Below the pieces are notes generated by a model. That model worked only from the letters and a program-made list of their open reading frames with translations, was not told the DNA's origin and did no database searches. A stretch of DNA of 64,000 nt from Ancistrus triradiatus. Lineage: Eukaryota; Chordata; Actinopteri; Siluriformes; Loricariidae. The number at the start of each line of letters is the position of its first letter. Positions within the stretch are counted from its first letter, which is position 1. The DNA lies in the NCBI GenBank assembly GCA_025084515.1, contig JAJAGP010003148.1:19082-83081 (forward strand), written 5' to 3'. The position numbers were made by a program, and so were the translations under genes. Below, in pieces: positions 13,515 to 26,400 of this stretch.

Positions 13515-13665
13515 GTTTAGGGAGACTGTAACCGATTAAGGCTCAGGACTACTTATTGGATGGTTGTGATGTCACATCGAGATGCCACTGCTGGGCCCTT
13601 CACAAGCCCCATAACCTTCTATTGAAAATCATTATAGATAAGGGTGTCTACTAAACGCAGAGAAT
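13515..13665 (+). repeat. SINE-like fragment
   Basis: GCCACTGCTGGGCCCTTCAC and AGATAAGGGTGTCTACTAAA parallel the body and tail of the S1 SINE, but the head is diverged. Probably a related family. Confidence 0.5.
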
Positions 13666-15080
13666 CTGTACTAGCTTTTACTGATTTACTTTAAATGCTG
13701 TGAGAGAGTGAAGAGCCTGAGATTGAGTTTCTCACTGAAATCCTCATAGGTCTGTAACATCATTAGCACCAAAGGTGTTTCTATTCTAAGTATTAGAAGT
13801 GTCTGGGCAATAAAAGCCTCCCAAGAAGCAGAAGTGGGTGCAGTAAACACTGCGATTCCATATATAGCATTGAACTGTAGGTAGCATTTTAAAAAGTCGG
13901 TTGTGACACAACCGGTAAATCCAGCACTGTATTCTCATCACAGCTATGCTCTGACACGTGAAACATGTTTCTGATGCGCTGGCTTGTATCGCATGATGGA
14001 AATGATGGGATGGTTGCTAAGTAACACCAACAGTTTTTGTGTTCTTATAACTGAGTTAAATCCTAATATCCGAGTAAACGTGTTTTCCCTGTGCTGTTAT
14101 AGCCAAGGCCATGGGCACAATGAAAAGCCAATAGCATTTTAATAAGGTATAGATCACATATTAGTGTACAGCTAATAATAGGTTAACAATTAAAGCAACC
14201 CACAGTTCTTTCCACAAGAGTTGTTTTTTTAATGTACACATTAAGTATGACATCACAATTTCCACATAACCGAGTAAACAAATGACAGGCATCACGTTGA
14301 TATGCACTGTACTGGATATCTATGAGCTCCAAAGAAGAGAAATTGTGCATACACTTGACATATATAATTCATCAATCAGTCTTACATAACTTCACCCCAG
14401 CTGTCATGTTTCCCTCATGCTGCTGCATGCTGCTTCCATTTTCATATCAGTCAAGAAAAACAATATTAATAATGCAAACCAATATTAATAGTTTCTCCGC
14501 ATTTTCTGCAAGTGTCACAGAGTCCACTGCTTGCCAGAATTTCTCTACAGAACTCACATCTTGTGCGTAAAAATAAAATACAGTACACTAAATTTAACAC
14601 TTCAGATATACAGTGTATTGAATGGTACACCTTATATGGGATTTCACTGTCCTGAAATGGAATTGTAAGCTGGAATATATATTTAGTCACATTCATCAAG
14701 AATAAAATTTACAGATATAAACACGGCATAAACAGTAATCTTAGAAGGTCACTGAGCAAAACAGTTTAAATGTTTTTTTCAGAAGTGTTCCTTCTGGGAA
14801 AAAAAAATATTTGAAAGCCTGGCACATCTGTGACTTTTCTGAACAGAATGAAGTGTTGTACTGTCCAGTGAATGAGGGCATGAGTACAAAATAGGATGAT
14901 GTAATTGTGAAAGTACATGTTGTCTGTTCAAACAAAATTGCACTTGATAGAGACAAGGATTTTGCAGTTTTCTGCGCCAATTTTAAGATAGAATTGCACC
15001 GACTCGGCAGTGGATACTTCTGAAAATGTAGTTGGCTAAATGTCTTGATGCATGCTCAATAATCCAGGTAAGAAAATCCA
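13666..15080. other. No gene seen
   Basis: AT-rich. No exon, RNA gene or clear repeat recognised. Confidence 0.35.
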
Positions 15081-15212
15081 AGAAGTTGAATCTGTTCATC
15101 TGGACATAAGGTTTTGTCGGAGAAATGTTTCGTCACTCATCTAAGTGACTTCTTCAGTGACGAAACGTTTCTCCGACAAAACCTTATGTCCAGATGAACA
15201 GATTCAACTTCT
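15081..15212. repeat. Near-perfect inverted repeat, 56-bp arms and 20-bp loop
   Basis: Arms 15081-15136 and 15157-15212 are reverse complements with a single mismatch (ATG against ACG near the inner end). The arms contain GACGAAACGTTTCTCC and CAGATGAACAGATTCAACTT, a motif also seen in tails of Penelope-like sequences near 48660. It could form a long hairpin. Confidence 0.93.
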
Positions 15213-16223
15213 GGGATAGTTGGCTAAAGTTTCTCAGAAAAGTTACCAAAAATCATAATTGATTAAAAATAAGCATACTAGAAAAAGGAAATTACATTTA
15301 AGAGTTAGTGTCCGCTGCTACAAATGTTTCAAACTAGTTTAACGCATTACAAAGTGATTTAAAACTGAATTCCACTAGCAGTTTGCTACTCATAAATATG
15401 TTTTACTACTTTAGCCATTATACACATAACCACATTTGCAGTAGTTAGCTAGCTTCTCAGATAACTAGCTAGCTAATGTGATTAGTAACAAAGTATATTG
15501 TATACTCAATTATAATATTACTGTTTATAAAAATGACTTAAATAAGAAATACCATAAGTTGGCACATCAGCTGCCCTGCTAGTATCAGCAGGAATGAAAT
15601 AGATTTAGATCCTCTAACATTAAGGTTAGCTAGGTAGCTAACAAATACTGGAAAACTACTTGAAGGGATGACTGTCAAATATGTCCTTCTTCATACTTTA
15701 ATATATTTGTATACTGAGTAATTTAAGAGCTAATGCCATTTCATGTACCTCTGTGTTATTGTGTTTGTGTTTTTAGCAGTGGATGCATAGTGTTTATTGG
15801 TTTTAGCTTTAAGTTTCAGTGTATCTGGATTTTCACTTCCTAAAAGTGGAACTGTTAATGTGAATATATATGGCTGCTATGGAAAGGAGCTGAAAGGACT
15901 TGACATGAAAGATGTCTGTTCTGTGTACTGGGAAACAATAAAAGTAAGCTCAAAATACAGTTGACCAAACCATTGTAAGCCTGAGCCTTTTACAGCTTGT
16001 CTCCGTCTAAATGGAAATGATTTTTCAAGTACAGTACATAAAAGCTCAAGGTTTCCTTATGTGTTAAGGGTAGGCAATTGGTTTAAAAAAGATATACCCA
16101 CACTGATATATCGTTACAAATACCTAAGTAATGACAGTGAGGACGTTTACATTCACAATAAAAATCTAATCATTATCATTTCAGCAGTTATTTGAGTGCT
16201 CACGTTAACAGTTTAAATCAGAT
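15213..16223. other. No gene seen; possible nptxr 3' flank
   Basis: AT-rich DNA. TTATTG at about 15794 would be a minus-strand polyadenylation-like signal, but too many such hexamers exist to assign one. Confidence 0.3.
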
Positions 16224-16848
16224 TAAAGGCCTTTTCACACCGAGTCCGATATTTACGGCACAAAAAACGCACGGAAAGTTTTGAAAAAGAACAAACGAAT
16301 ATCAATGTCCTTCACTCCGAGTCCGAAACTGACGGACTGCGACGCTGTGTAAAATTGTTAATCGGAGCCTGTTCTAATTTCTGACCAATCAGAGCTCGGT
16401 TGTCAGGCAGAACAGCTCATCCCGCTTGCAGTAGATCAACATGACAAGCAACACTCTGACTATAAAAACACGGACATTAAAGAAAATGTCTGGCGGAATA
16501 TAGCTAAAACGCTGGGGAATTATGGTGATAAACCTCACTGTGACTGTATGGAACCGTTTCTTGTTAGTCTAAGTGCATTGTAATCTGTTCATGTTTGTCA
16601 CACAAACCAGGCTTTAGCTTCCTGCACTAATCTTTGCTCGTATCTTTGCTTTTTTTTTTTTTTAAAGCTGACGATGTGAAAAAGACACGACGAAATCTCC
16701 GTGACACATTCAGAGAAGGGAAATTAAAAAGCAGACAGGGAGTTTTCAGAGTATTTAGACCAAAAAGGTAGCGCACTTGGTATGAAGGTAACAGGACGTT
16801 TTTTTTTGCTTGTGTAAAAATCGTGCTCTGTATGAATAGGCCTCAAGG
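16224..16848 (+). mobile_element. PIF/Harbinger-like element remnant with MADF-like coding fragments
   Basis: The left end AGGCCTTTTCACACCGAGTC pairs with the right end CTGTATGAATAGGCCT as an imperfect inverted repeat. Between them the translation contains ENVWRNIAKTLG and, after a non-coding gap, DDVKKTRRNLRDTF, which resemble the MADF/Myb-like DNA-binding protein of Harbinger elements. No intact ORF. Confidence 0.6.
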
Positions 16849-17233
16849 CTGACTAAAAAAAATCCACCGCGACTTTAAACACAGTTGTCAGATAATTTAG
16901 TACATGTATATTAAACCGCTCTGTCTTCATCTGCACATATGTGAAAACAGAAGCAAAATAGTCTAGGCTGCATCCCAAGCCTCATACCACCATATTAGCA
17001 TATTCAAATTTGTACACCACCAATGGCGTCTGCTTCGGACTGTGCTATTTGGAACCAAAACTCATTTAACATATTTAACAGCAACTTGACTTCACATTAT
17101 TCCCTTTGCTGAGATGCATGTTACCTGGTGAACCAGTGTCCATGAAAACACAATCGTTTGTCACATTCTTTTCAAGAAATACTTCCACCAGCCTTGTTCA
17201 CCTCAACCTATTATGTAACTTCCCAATGGCCAA
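16849..17233 (-). other. Likely nptxr 3' untranslated flank
   Basis: Immediately downstream of the nptxr stop codon on the minus strand, with no repeat signature. Assignment as 3' UTR rests on position only. Confidence 0.4.
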
Positions 17234-17467
17234 TCACTGCTGCATGCTAGCATGATGGCTGCAGTGCTCAGCGGGCTGTTTGGTTACGCCGCCAAAAACA
17301 AGCACCTCACGGCTGGTCCAGGGCACTATATTACCCCACAGGCCTGTGCTGCAGTGGGTCAGTGCAGAGAGCTCTGCATGAGTCAGCGGCCGGTCCCACA
17401 TGTTAAATTCAGCGAGGTCCCCTAGCAGACCACGCGACGCCTCGAAACGAAGTCCACCAACGGAATT
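17234..17467 (-). CDS. nptxr: nptxr coding exon 5, C-terminus of the pentraxin domain
   Basis: The exon is 234 bp including the stop, after a TTTCCTGCAG acceptor. It encodes residues 459-535 with GDLAEFNMWDRPLT, matching the GDIAQFNLWD block of pentraxins, then GNIVPW and a short C-terminal tail. A poly(A) site could not be assigned, so the 3' UTR probably continues towards lower coordinates. Confidence 0.92.
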   Translation of the reverse strand, partial: NSVGGLRFEASRGLLGDLAEFNMWDRPLTHAELSALTHCSTGLWGNIVPWTSREVLVFGGVTKQPAEHCSHHASMQQ

Positions 17468-20400
17468 CTGCAGGAAAGACAACAAGATACCTGTCAGGAC
17501 AGCGTACTTAAGGAGTGTATTTCTGTTCATTCAAAGCATAAAGTTTTAAATGTACTGAAAAATGCAACAGAATTTGATGAGTGAAAATGTTTGGAGATCT
17601 TTCATATGGTCCACTAGTGTTATTAGATAGGTTAGACATGTTATTTATTTAGGATGCAGTCAATGTCATGACTGTATGGCTACATGTCCAAGGCTGCACA
17701 AGAGAGTCTACAGAATTTCATAAATATAAATGTGTTTTGGAAGGGTTGGCGTCTATTAAACAATTTGCTGAGAATATATAATGGTGCAAACTGGGAAGAA
17801 GGATATCACATATATGTGACTAATGTAGTTTACTAAACAGCCAGCACACTATTATGGAATAGCAAGAGGAAATTTAAAAATTGAAGATTCATGTTTATTT
17901 ATAGTATTGTCAAAAAGTCTTAGACCACCATTAGTTTTTTTTTTTTTTAGCAATGGTATAACGACCATACATAACATATTATCGCCGATTGGACCCAAAA
18001 ATTTCAAATTTGGATTTGTCATTCCATAACACTCTTTTCTCCTGATCTTCATTCCAATCTTTGTTAGCTTTAGCAGCATATCTTAGCCTTTTCACCCTAT
18101 TCCCCTTCCAAAGAAGTGGTTTCTTGGCTGCTACCCTTCCAAAAAGACCATTCCTGATCAATCTACTTTGGACTGTAGAAGGGTCAACTTTCCATGAAGC
18201 TGTCAGATGGTGCTATTGCACAATTGTAAGTGGAGGTCACACTAAATACTTGCCACTGTAGTCTATAGAAGCTGTTTTTTTTCTTATTTTCTGTTCAGTT
18301 TTTTTAATACTGCATACAGCTTTTCCTGTCTTTCAGGTTGTATTCTAATAGAGAGACATAGAAATGATTATATATGGTCATTATACCATTTATAAAACAT
18401 ATATCTAATCTAATGGTGACCCAAGACTTTTGCACAGTATGGTGCTTATGTGGTACAGTGCCAGTTCGCCACTGTGGAGAGCGCATTCTGGCCAGATCGG
18501 TCGTTACAATGGCAAAATTGAATATATTTGAGGGAAGGGAGGCCAGATGGTGCTTCAAAAGTGACCCCTATGATGGACTGGCGTCAAGGCCAGGGTACAC
18601 CTCCCTGCCCAGTGAATTCAGGGACAGGCTCCAGATCCTGACCAGCATAAGCAGAGTTAAAACAGGAACAAAATTAGATTTATATGCTGATAACTCTACT
18701 GAGGTAGAGATGGAGTAATCAGTAGATTTTATACATAGATGTTCAGTGATGCCCTAACCAGCTCAAAATCCTGCTTTTGAGTACATCTTACGTTTGCATT
18801 TAGTAATTTAGCGGGCGCCCTTATCCAGAGGACTTATAAAAGATGCCATCTTACAATACAACCAATTGTGGCTTAAGGGTCATGGGTCAAGGACCCAACA
18901 GTGGCAGCTTGGCAGAGGTTCAATACCTTAACCACTAAGCCACCACAGTACAGCTGTACATTAGGAAAGACAGTGGATAGGTGCTGAGGATGAGAAACTG
19001 CTAGCTGAATTTACCAAAGCTCTGGGGTATGACAAAAACAAATAGCAGTCTATTTTTAGTACTGTACAGCTAGAGCACTATCCAACTATACTCTGTCTTT
19101 CAATTTAAATCAAATGCAGCATAGTGAAAACAATGCCAGTCTCTTTATAATCATCAACTAGTAGGCATTAGTTTCTTTTGTGAAATTTAAAACTGATCAA
19201 CATGAGAAGGACGTGAAAGCTTGAAAGCACAAGAATTAACGAATATTTCTAGAAAATACTGTACATGACTACAACTGGGGTAGAATTTCCGTTTTTTAAA
19301 ATAGCCCTTATGTTCAGAAATATTACCAACCCTGCTGGTCTTGAGAGCTAGCCAGTGAATGACTCACCTGTTCCTGGCCCAGAACGAGTGTTCCTCCGGG
19401 CCGGATGTAGTGGCGGGTTGCCAGGTCTTTCCCGTCACCTTTCAGTTTGCCTCCCACATAGGCGTGCCACACTCCTCCTCTTCTATTCCAACTGACACAC
19501 ACATGCTGCCATGTGCCCACCGTCAGGTTCAGATAAAACTGTGCCATCTACGGAGAAGAAGGAATGAACCTCAAGAAGTCGTTTCCATTATTATTTTATT
19601 GGCATCCTCTTTCGGATATAACGTTGAAGGAATGCTTAGGATGAAGGATTGCTCAGTTTTGTAATGAGAAACTGCAGGGCAGAGACTGAGTGCCTGTTAT
19701 GATACTATTTTGGGGAACCCCCGAACACACTTATGGTTAGAACATAATAAATGCAGCTATCGATTGGAGAGGGCAGTGTGGTGGTGCAGTGGTCAGCACT
19801 GTTAAATTACAGACACAAAGATCCAAGGGTTCGATTCCCTGAGTTGGGTTTGCATGAACACCTCTGAGAACTCCATTTTCAGAGAGTTCAAAGACATGCT
19901 TTATGTCTGCTGGTGTCTCTGAAGTGTTCTAGTGTGTAGTGCTGGGCATTATGGCCTTAAATCAATGTCGCGATTAACAGAACATTTTACCTCAATTATG
20001 ATTAATGAACAATTTGTTTTCCTCAGAGTTCACTGACAAGGTTTGTATGTTCAACTATTAAGCGGGGACTGTTTTCTAATGAAAGAGTGCACATTGTGGT
20101 GATTGTAAACTCACAGGAGAAGGAAACACACCATTGAACTATTTATGGTTATTCATGGAACATTTCCACCAACTGAAATCATTGCACACATCACTTGACA
20201 TGAAAAGGGCTTATGAAAAGGGGACATTTTAGTTTTAATGTAAAAAGCAAGTTCCCTAAAAAGGAGAAAATAAATAACTTGCCTTTATTGCAAACATAAG
20301 ACATTTTAAATAATGCCATGTGCAGTTTTAACAAATTTATAACCAACTGTGCTGCACAGTAGCTATGGAAACCATACTCTTCGCATTATGGTAGAAAATC

Positions 20401-23400
20401 CTACCTAGGCGTCTGTTATTTCTTTCCATCTTCTTGAATCCTTTTCATATTGTGTAACATTTGGAAATGCTTGTCTTATTGATGGCTGCTTTGTGGAGGC
20501 ACTTGCTGCTGGGTGCTTGTCAGTCTCTTTCTTTTTTTGAGCCATGCACTGTTCATATTCAGTAGCATTAAGGTGACTGTGCTCCAAGTGTTGAAAGAGA
20601 AGGGTGCTATCACTGTTGGATGCTGAAACTTGTTTAAATCTGACTTCTTTTTGTTCGGTGTCATCTTCTCTAAAGCCAATATGTGTCCATATTACGTACA
20701 CAACATTTTTCATTGGTAGAAGCTGCTCTGTGTTTGGGTTCTCCTCCATGTTGCTTCCATGTTGCTGATAGGATGGGACGGAGTCACGCGACTACATACG
20801 GGGATAGTAGATAAACTCGCAAAGTGGGGAAGAATTAAAATAAAACTGAAATAACTGACATGGGCAAGATTGTGTCGGTTAAATTTCGGAACGTCAGTTT
20901 TAATTAATTATTTTTATTATTTCACCTGATTTTTTTTTTATTAATTGCCCAGGCCTACTAGTGTGAGTGAATATCTGAGTGTGTTTGTATGTGTGTGTGT
21001 GTGTGTGGGTGTGCACTTGGATTGGTGGCCTGTCTAGGGTTGGTTCCTGCATTGCACCCTCCATATTAACTCACTAACACTAGTACACTCCCTAACAGTA
21101 GGATATTCTGGAGATGCCAAGTGCCTAACGCATGTCTTTGGAACGTGGGAGGATTCCGGAGTACTTGGAGGAAGTCTGCGCAGACGCACTTACCACTTCA
21201 GCACTTACCACTGCGTCACCGTGCCACCCCATTCCATGTTGTATTATAAAAACCACACTTATGTTACATACGTTTATAGGCATTGACTGATTGTGAGTAT
21301 TAAACATGATGTGTACCTCGTTTTTGATGATGAGTTCAATGGGACCGTTGACCAGCTGCTGAAGAACCAGCTCGTGAGGATCCTCTGACACGGCGTATGA
21401 AAATGCAGTGCCCAGGACGCTCTGCATGGGTCTCAGCCACATGCAGACTGTGAGAGCATGGAGAGCAGGAACGGCTCGCTTTACTACAGCATACATAGAG
21501 GTGCTCCTCAGAGGAAATGAGAGCCTGTAGCCCTCTGGGAACCTGTTCTCTGTCATCCCTGACAGACACAAACAGGTCTAGGTTAATACTGTTAACAAAA
21601 GCTAAACATTTTGATATACACTCACTGGCTACTGTACAGTATTAGGTACAGCCTGCTAGTACTGGGTTGGACCCCCTTTTGACTTCAGACCTGCCTTCAT
21701 TCTTCATGGCATAGCTTCAACAAGGTGCTGGAAACATTCCTCCAGGATGGCCAGGATTTTGGTCCATATTGACATGATAACATCAAGCACTTGATGCACA
21801 TTTGTCGGCTGCACATCCATGATGCACATCTCCCATTCCACCACATCCCAAAGGTGCTCTATTGGATTGAGATCTGGTGAATGTGGAGGCCATTTCAGTA
21901 CAGTGAACTCACTGTCATGTTCAAGTAACTAGTTTGTGACGATATGAGCTTTGTGACATGGCGTGTTTCCTGCTTGAAGTACATAATTGAAGATGATATA
22001 CTGTCGTCATGAAAAGATGGACATGGTCAGTAACAACACTCAGGTAGACTGTGGCATTTAAATGAAACTCAGCTGGTATTAAGGGGCGCAAAGTGCCAGC
22101 AGTATATCTCCATGCTTTAATGTTGTTTGCGCCAAATTCCATCAATACCATCCCAAAGTCACAGCAGAAATCCAGACTAATCAGACCAAGCAACATTTTT
22201 TCAATCTGCTATCGTCCAAATTTGGTGAGACAGTGCAAATTGTAGCCTCAGTAGCCTGTTCTTAGCTGACAGGAGTGGAACCTGGTGGATTCTTCTCCTG
22301 ATGTAGCCCATCTGCGTCAAGGTTCGACGTGTTGTGTGTAGTGATGCTCTTCTGCATATCTTGGTAGTAACGAGTGGTTATTTGAGTTTGTGTTGCCTTT
22401 CGAACCAGTCTGGTCATTCTCCTCTGACCTCTGGCATCAACAAGGCATTTTCACCCAGAGAACTGCCACTCACTGGGTATTTTCTATTTTTCAGACCATT
22501 CTCTGTAAACCCTACAGATGGCTCATCCCTGTAGATGAGAACTTTCTGAAACTTCCAGCACCAATAACAATGCCATGTTCAAAGTCATTTAGATCACCTT
22601 TCTTCCCCATTCTGATGCTTGATTTGAACTTCAGCAGATCGTCTTCAGCATTTCTTCTTATCTAAATCCATTGAGTTGCTGGCATTAACAATCAGTTGAA
22701 TCGGTGTACCGAATAAACTGGCAGTGTACCTAATGAAATTGAATTTGTAACTGATAAATGATGTTAAATGCCATATCCTTCATCTTCGCTGTCACATTAC
22801 CAATAACTGCAGTCAGAGGTAATGACACTGTATCTGTGAAAAGTGAACAGAAGCCTGGGACTGGACCAGAAGGTCCAGGGTACAAATCCCACCTCTGCCA
22901 TGGTGCCACTGTTGGATCCTTAACACATATTTGCATGGATTGTATCAGTTGTGATTTGCTCTGGATAAGAGTGTCTGCTCAGTGTCAAATGTAAATGCAT
23001 CTAGAGGAAGTTGGGCCAGAAGCGAAGACAGATGTAATGCAGTGTTAATCTATTGCCCCTTGGTGAGAGCTACATATTGAACAGATTTGCAACCAAGCCA
23101 GGAGTAAAAAAGCCAGTTTTGCTGAAGGTTTTCATTACAGCCATGCCGGAGAAATGCCTGAGTCATCCTGTTTAATCAATACAAAATTGAACATTCAGCT
23201 TATTGTACTAGTAATTACCTTTCCCCATATTTTTTCTGGCCAGCTGCAAAATAATCTATTGCACTTGGGCATTCTAACCCATTAAGGACACTGCACTGCA
23301 ATCTCATGTGTGCTGTCATCACTTGACCAGAATTACTCTTGGCTATGGTAATCTGTCTATAGGAGAACTCCAGGAAACAACTTTCCACAGCTGCCTATCT

Positions 23401-26400
23401 GCATGAACCAAACAATCGGCTCTACATACCAAATATACTATAACCACAGCTGCACCTGGTTCAACATCAAGAGATATTGCAAAGTCAAAGTGTTTTATTT
23501 ATCATGTGCACAGCACATCAGAGACAGTTGTATATCGAAAAGCTTGCTCTGAGCATCGGGTCAAAAAAACAATGCAAAATCACAATTTTAAGAAATGATC
23601 CCATAGATTCAATAAACAAGAAGAACAACATAAAAAATTAAAACAAATGTAGATTTAGCACATAAGAGGTTGAGAGTGAGCCTGACTTTATAATGTGAGG
23701 AATAATATGAGGAAAAAATACTAAAATAGATGAAGAACAGTAATAATTAAGCTGCAAAAAGGTCTATACAGTGGTACCTCAGTTCTCAACCACCTCGGAA
23801 CCCGACAAATTCGATTCTCGGCACATTTTTACTAGAAACATTTGTCTCGGCTCTTGTTGTTTGCTTGGTACTCGCCACACTTGCTTAAACTTGTACAAGT
23901 CGAACAAATGGTTGATGATTATAGCCAAATGGAAGGACCACTCCGGATCAGGTTGAGTAGCTGGCAATAGCAACTAGTGCCCTGAGTAAACCAAGAGTAA
24001 GTGTTTTGCTTTTCCTTTTCATTTTCAATCCATTACGTACTATATGCCATGAGATCATCAACACTTCATTATAAAATAAGCTTTGTGTGAATGGTTTTGG
24101 CCAGATAAATGTACAAGTGTTTTAAACAATAAGTTAGACTCTGCTATGATACATTCATTCACTTTCTCATCCACAGTATAGGCTATATTAAACTCATCGG
24201 TTCATGATACATTTAACTTATGATGGATTTGTCAGAACATTTGCCCTTCATAAATCAGGGAGCACCTGTACAATACTCCATCAACTCCATTAATGCATAT
24301 AATGCCTTATACAGCGTGGATTTTCTGGGGGTCTAGAACGGATTCATTCAGTTTACATTATTTCTTATGGGAAAAATGTGCTCGTTACTCATCATTTTTG
24401 GTTACTTCTGGAACGAATTAACAACAACAACCGAGGTAATATTGTATATGGCTATATTCACACAGCAGGCACAGTGGCCCAAATCAAATTTTCTCACCTT
24501 ATCTGTTTTATTAGCTTGTCCACACTGTCATTTATAATGTGAGCTATATCTGACATTCTTCACGCTTGTAACTGATGCACATGTGCAAAAGAGCAACACT
24601 TCATGTGACCCACTCCTCCAAAGGTAAACAATCAAAATGAGCAACAGTAACAGGAACTGCTGTAATGGTCATGTTAAAAAGGGAACATTATTCAGCCACA
24701 GCCATTTCTTTGGTTTGTGTACTTGGTGTCTTTAAACTTTGCTTTTTATATTTTTTATTTTCCTTTGACACTGCAATCACGTCCTCCTGTGGCCGCGTTC
24801 TGCCATTTTTTTAGAAATTTCCTCAAACATAGGGTGGAATTTTTTTAACAGGTACTCGGTTCTTGGAATTTTGAAATACGTGAACTTGACATACTTGATA
24901 ACATCAGCTCGACAATGCTAAACTTTTTTTTGCATGTTTGTCACACTTTTGGAACATCAAACCAATTTAAATATTAGTCAAAGACAACACAAGTAAACAC
25001 AAAATGCAGTTTTTAAATGAAGCTGTTTATCATTAAGTGAAAAAAAAATCCAAATCTACATGGCCCTGTGTGGAAAAAGTGATTGCCCCCTAAACCTAAT
25101 AACTGGTTGGGCCACCCTTAGCAGCAACAACTGCAACAAAGCATTTGTGATAACTTGCAATGAGTCTTTTACAGCGTTGTGGAGGAATCTTGGCCACTGA
25201 TCTTTGCAGAATTGTTGTAATTCAGCCACATTGGAGGGCCTGAACGGCCTTTTTAAGGTCATGCCACAGCATCTCAATAGGATTCAGGTCAGGACTTTGA
25301 CTAGGCCACTCCAAAGTCTCCATTTTGTTTTTCTTCAGCCATTCAGAGGTGGACTTGCTGGTGTGTTTTGGATCATTGTCCTGCTGCAGAACCCAAGTTC
25401 GTTTCAGCTTGAGGTCACGAACAGATGGCCAGACATTCTCCTTCAGGATTTTTTGATAGACAGCAGAATTCATAGCTCCATTTATCACAGCAAGTCTTCC
25501 AAGTCCTGAAGCATCAAAACAGCCCCAGACCATCACACTACCACCACCATATTTTACTGTTGCTATAATGTTCTTTTTCTGAAATGCTGTGCTACTTTTA
25601 TGTCAGATGTAATGGGACACACACCTTCCAAAGAGTTCAACTTTTGTCTCGTCAGTCCACAGAATGTTTTCGCAAAAGTTTTGGGGATCATCAAGATGTG
25701 TTCTTTTTGCTCAGCAGTGGTTTTCAACTCTGCCATGCAGGCCATTTTTGCCCAGTCTCTTTCTTATGGTGGAGGTATGAACACTGACCTTAACTGAGGC
25801 AAGTGAGGCCTGCAGTTCTTTGGATGTTGTTGTGGGATCTTTTGTGACCTCTTGGATGAGTCGTCGCTGCGCTCTTGGGGTAATTTTGGTCAGCCGGCCA
25901 CTCCTGTGAAGGTTCACCACTGTTCCATGTCTTTGCCATTTGTGGATAATGGCTTTCACTGTGGTTCGCTGGAATCCCAAAGCTTTAGAAATGGCTTTAT
26001 AACCCTTTCCAGACGGATAGATCTCAATTACTTTCTTTCTCAATTGTTCCTGAATTTCTTTGGATCTCAGCATGAAGTGTAGCTTTTAAGGATTTTTTGG
26101 TGTACGTCACTTTGTCAGGCAGGGCCTATTTAAGTGATGTCCTGATTGAGAACAGGTGTGGCAATAATGAGGCCTGTGTGATAGTGAATTCAGGTGTGAT
26201 AAACCATAGTTACGTTATGTTTTAACAAAGGGGGGGCATCACTTTTTCACACAGGGCCATGTAGGTTTGGATTTTTTCTCCCTTAATAATAAACACCTTC
26301 ATTTAAAAACTGCATTTTGTGTTTACTTGTGTTGTCTTTGACTAATATTTAAATTATTTTGATGTTCTGAAACACTTAAGTGTGACAAATATGCAAAAAA

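Noticed and set aside
20405..20749. 115-codon minus-strand ORF as a host gene
   Set aside because: It lies wholly inside a hAT element with target duplications and reads like a BED-type transposase N-terminus.
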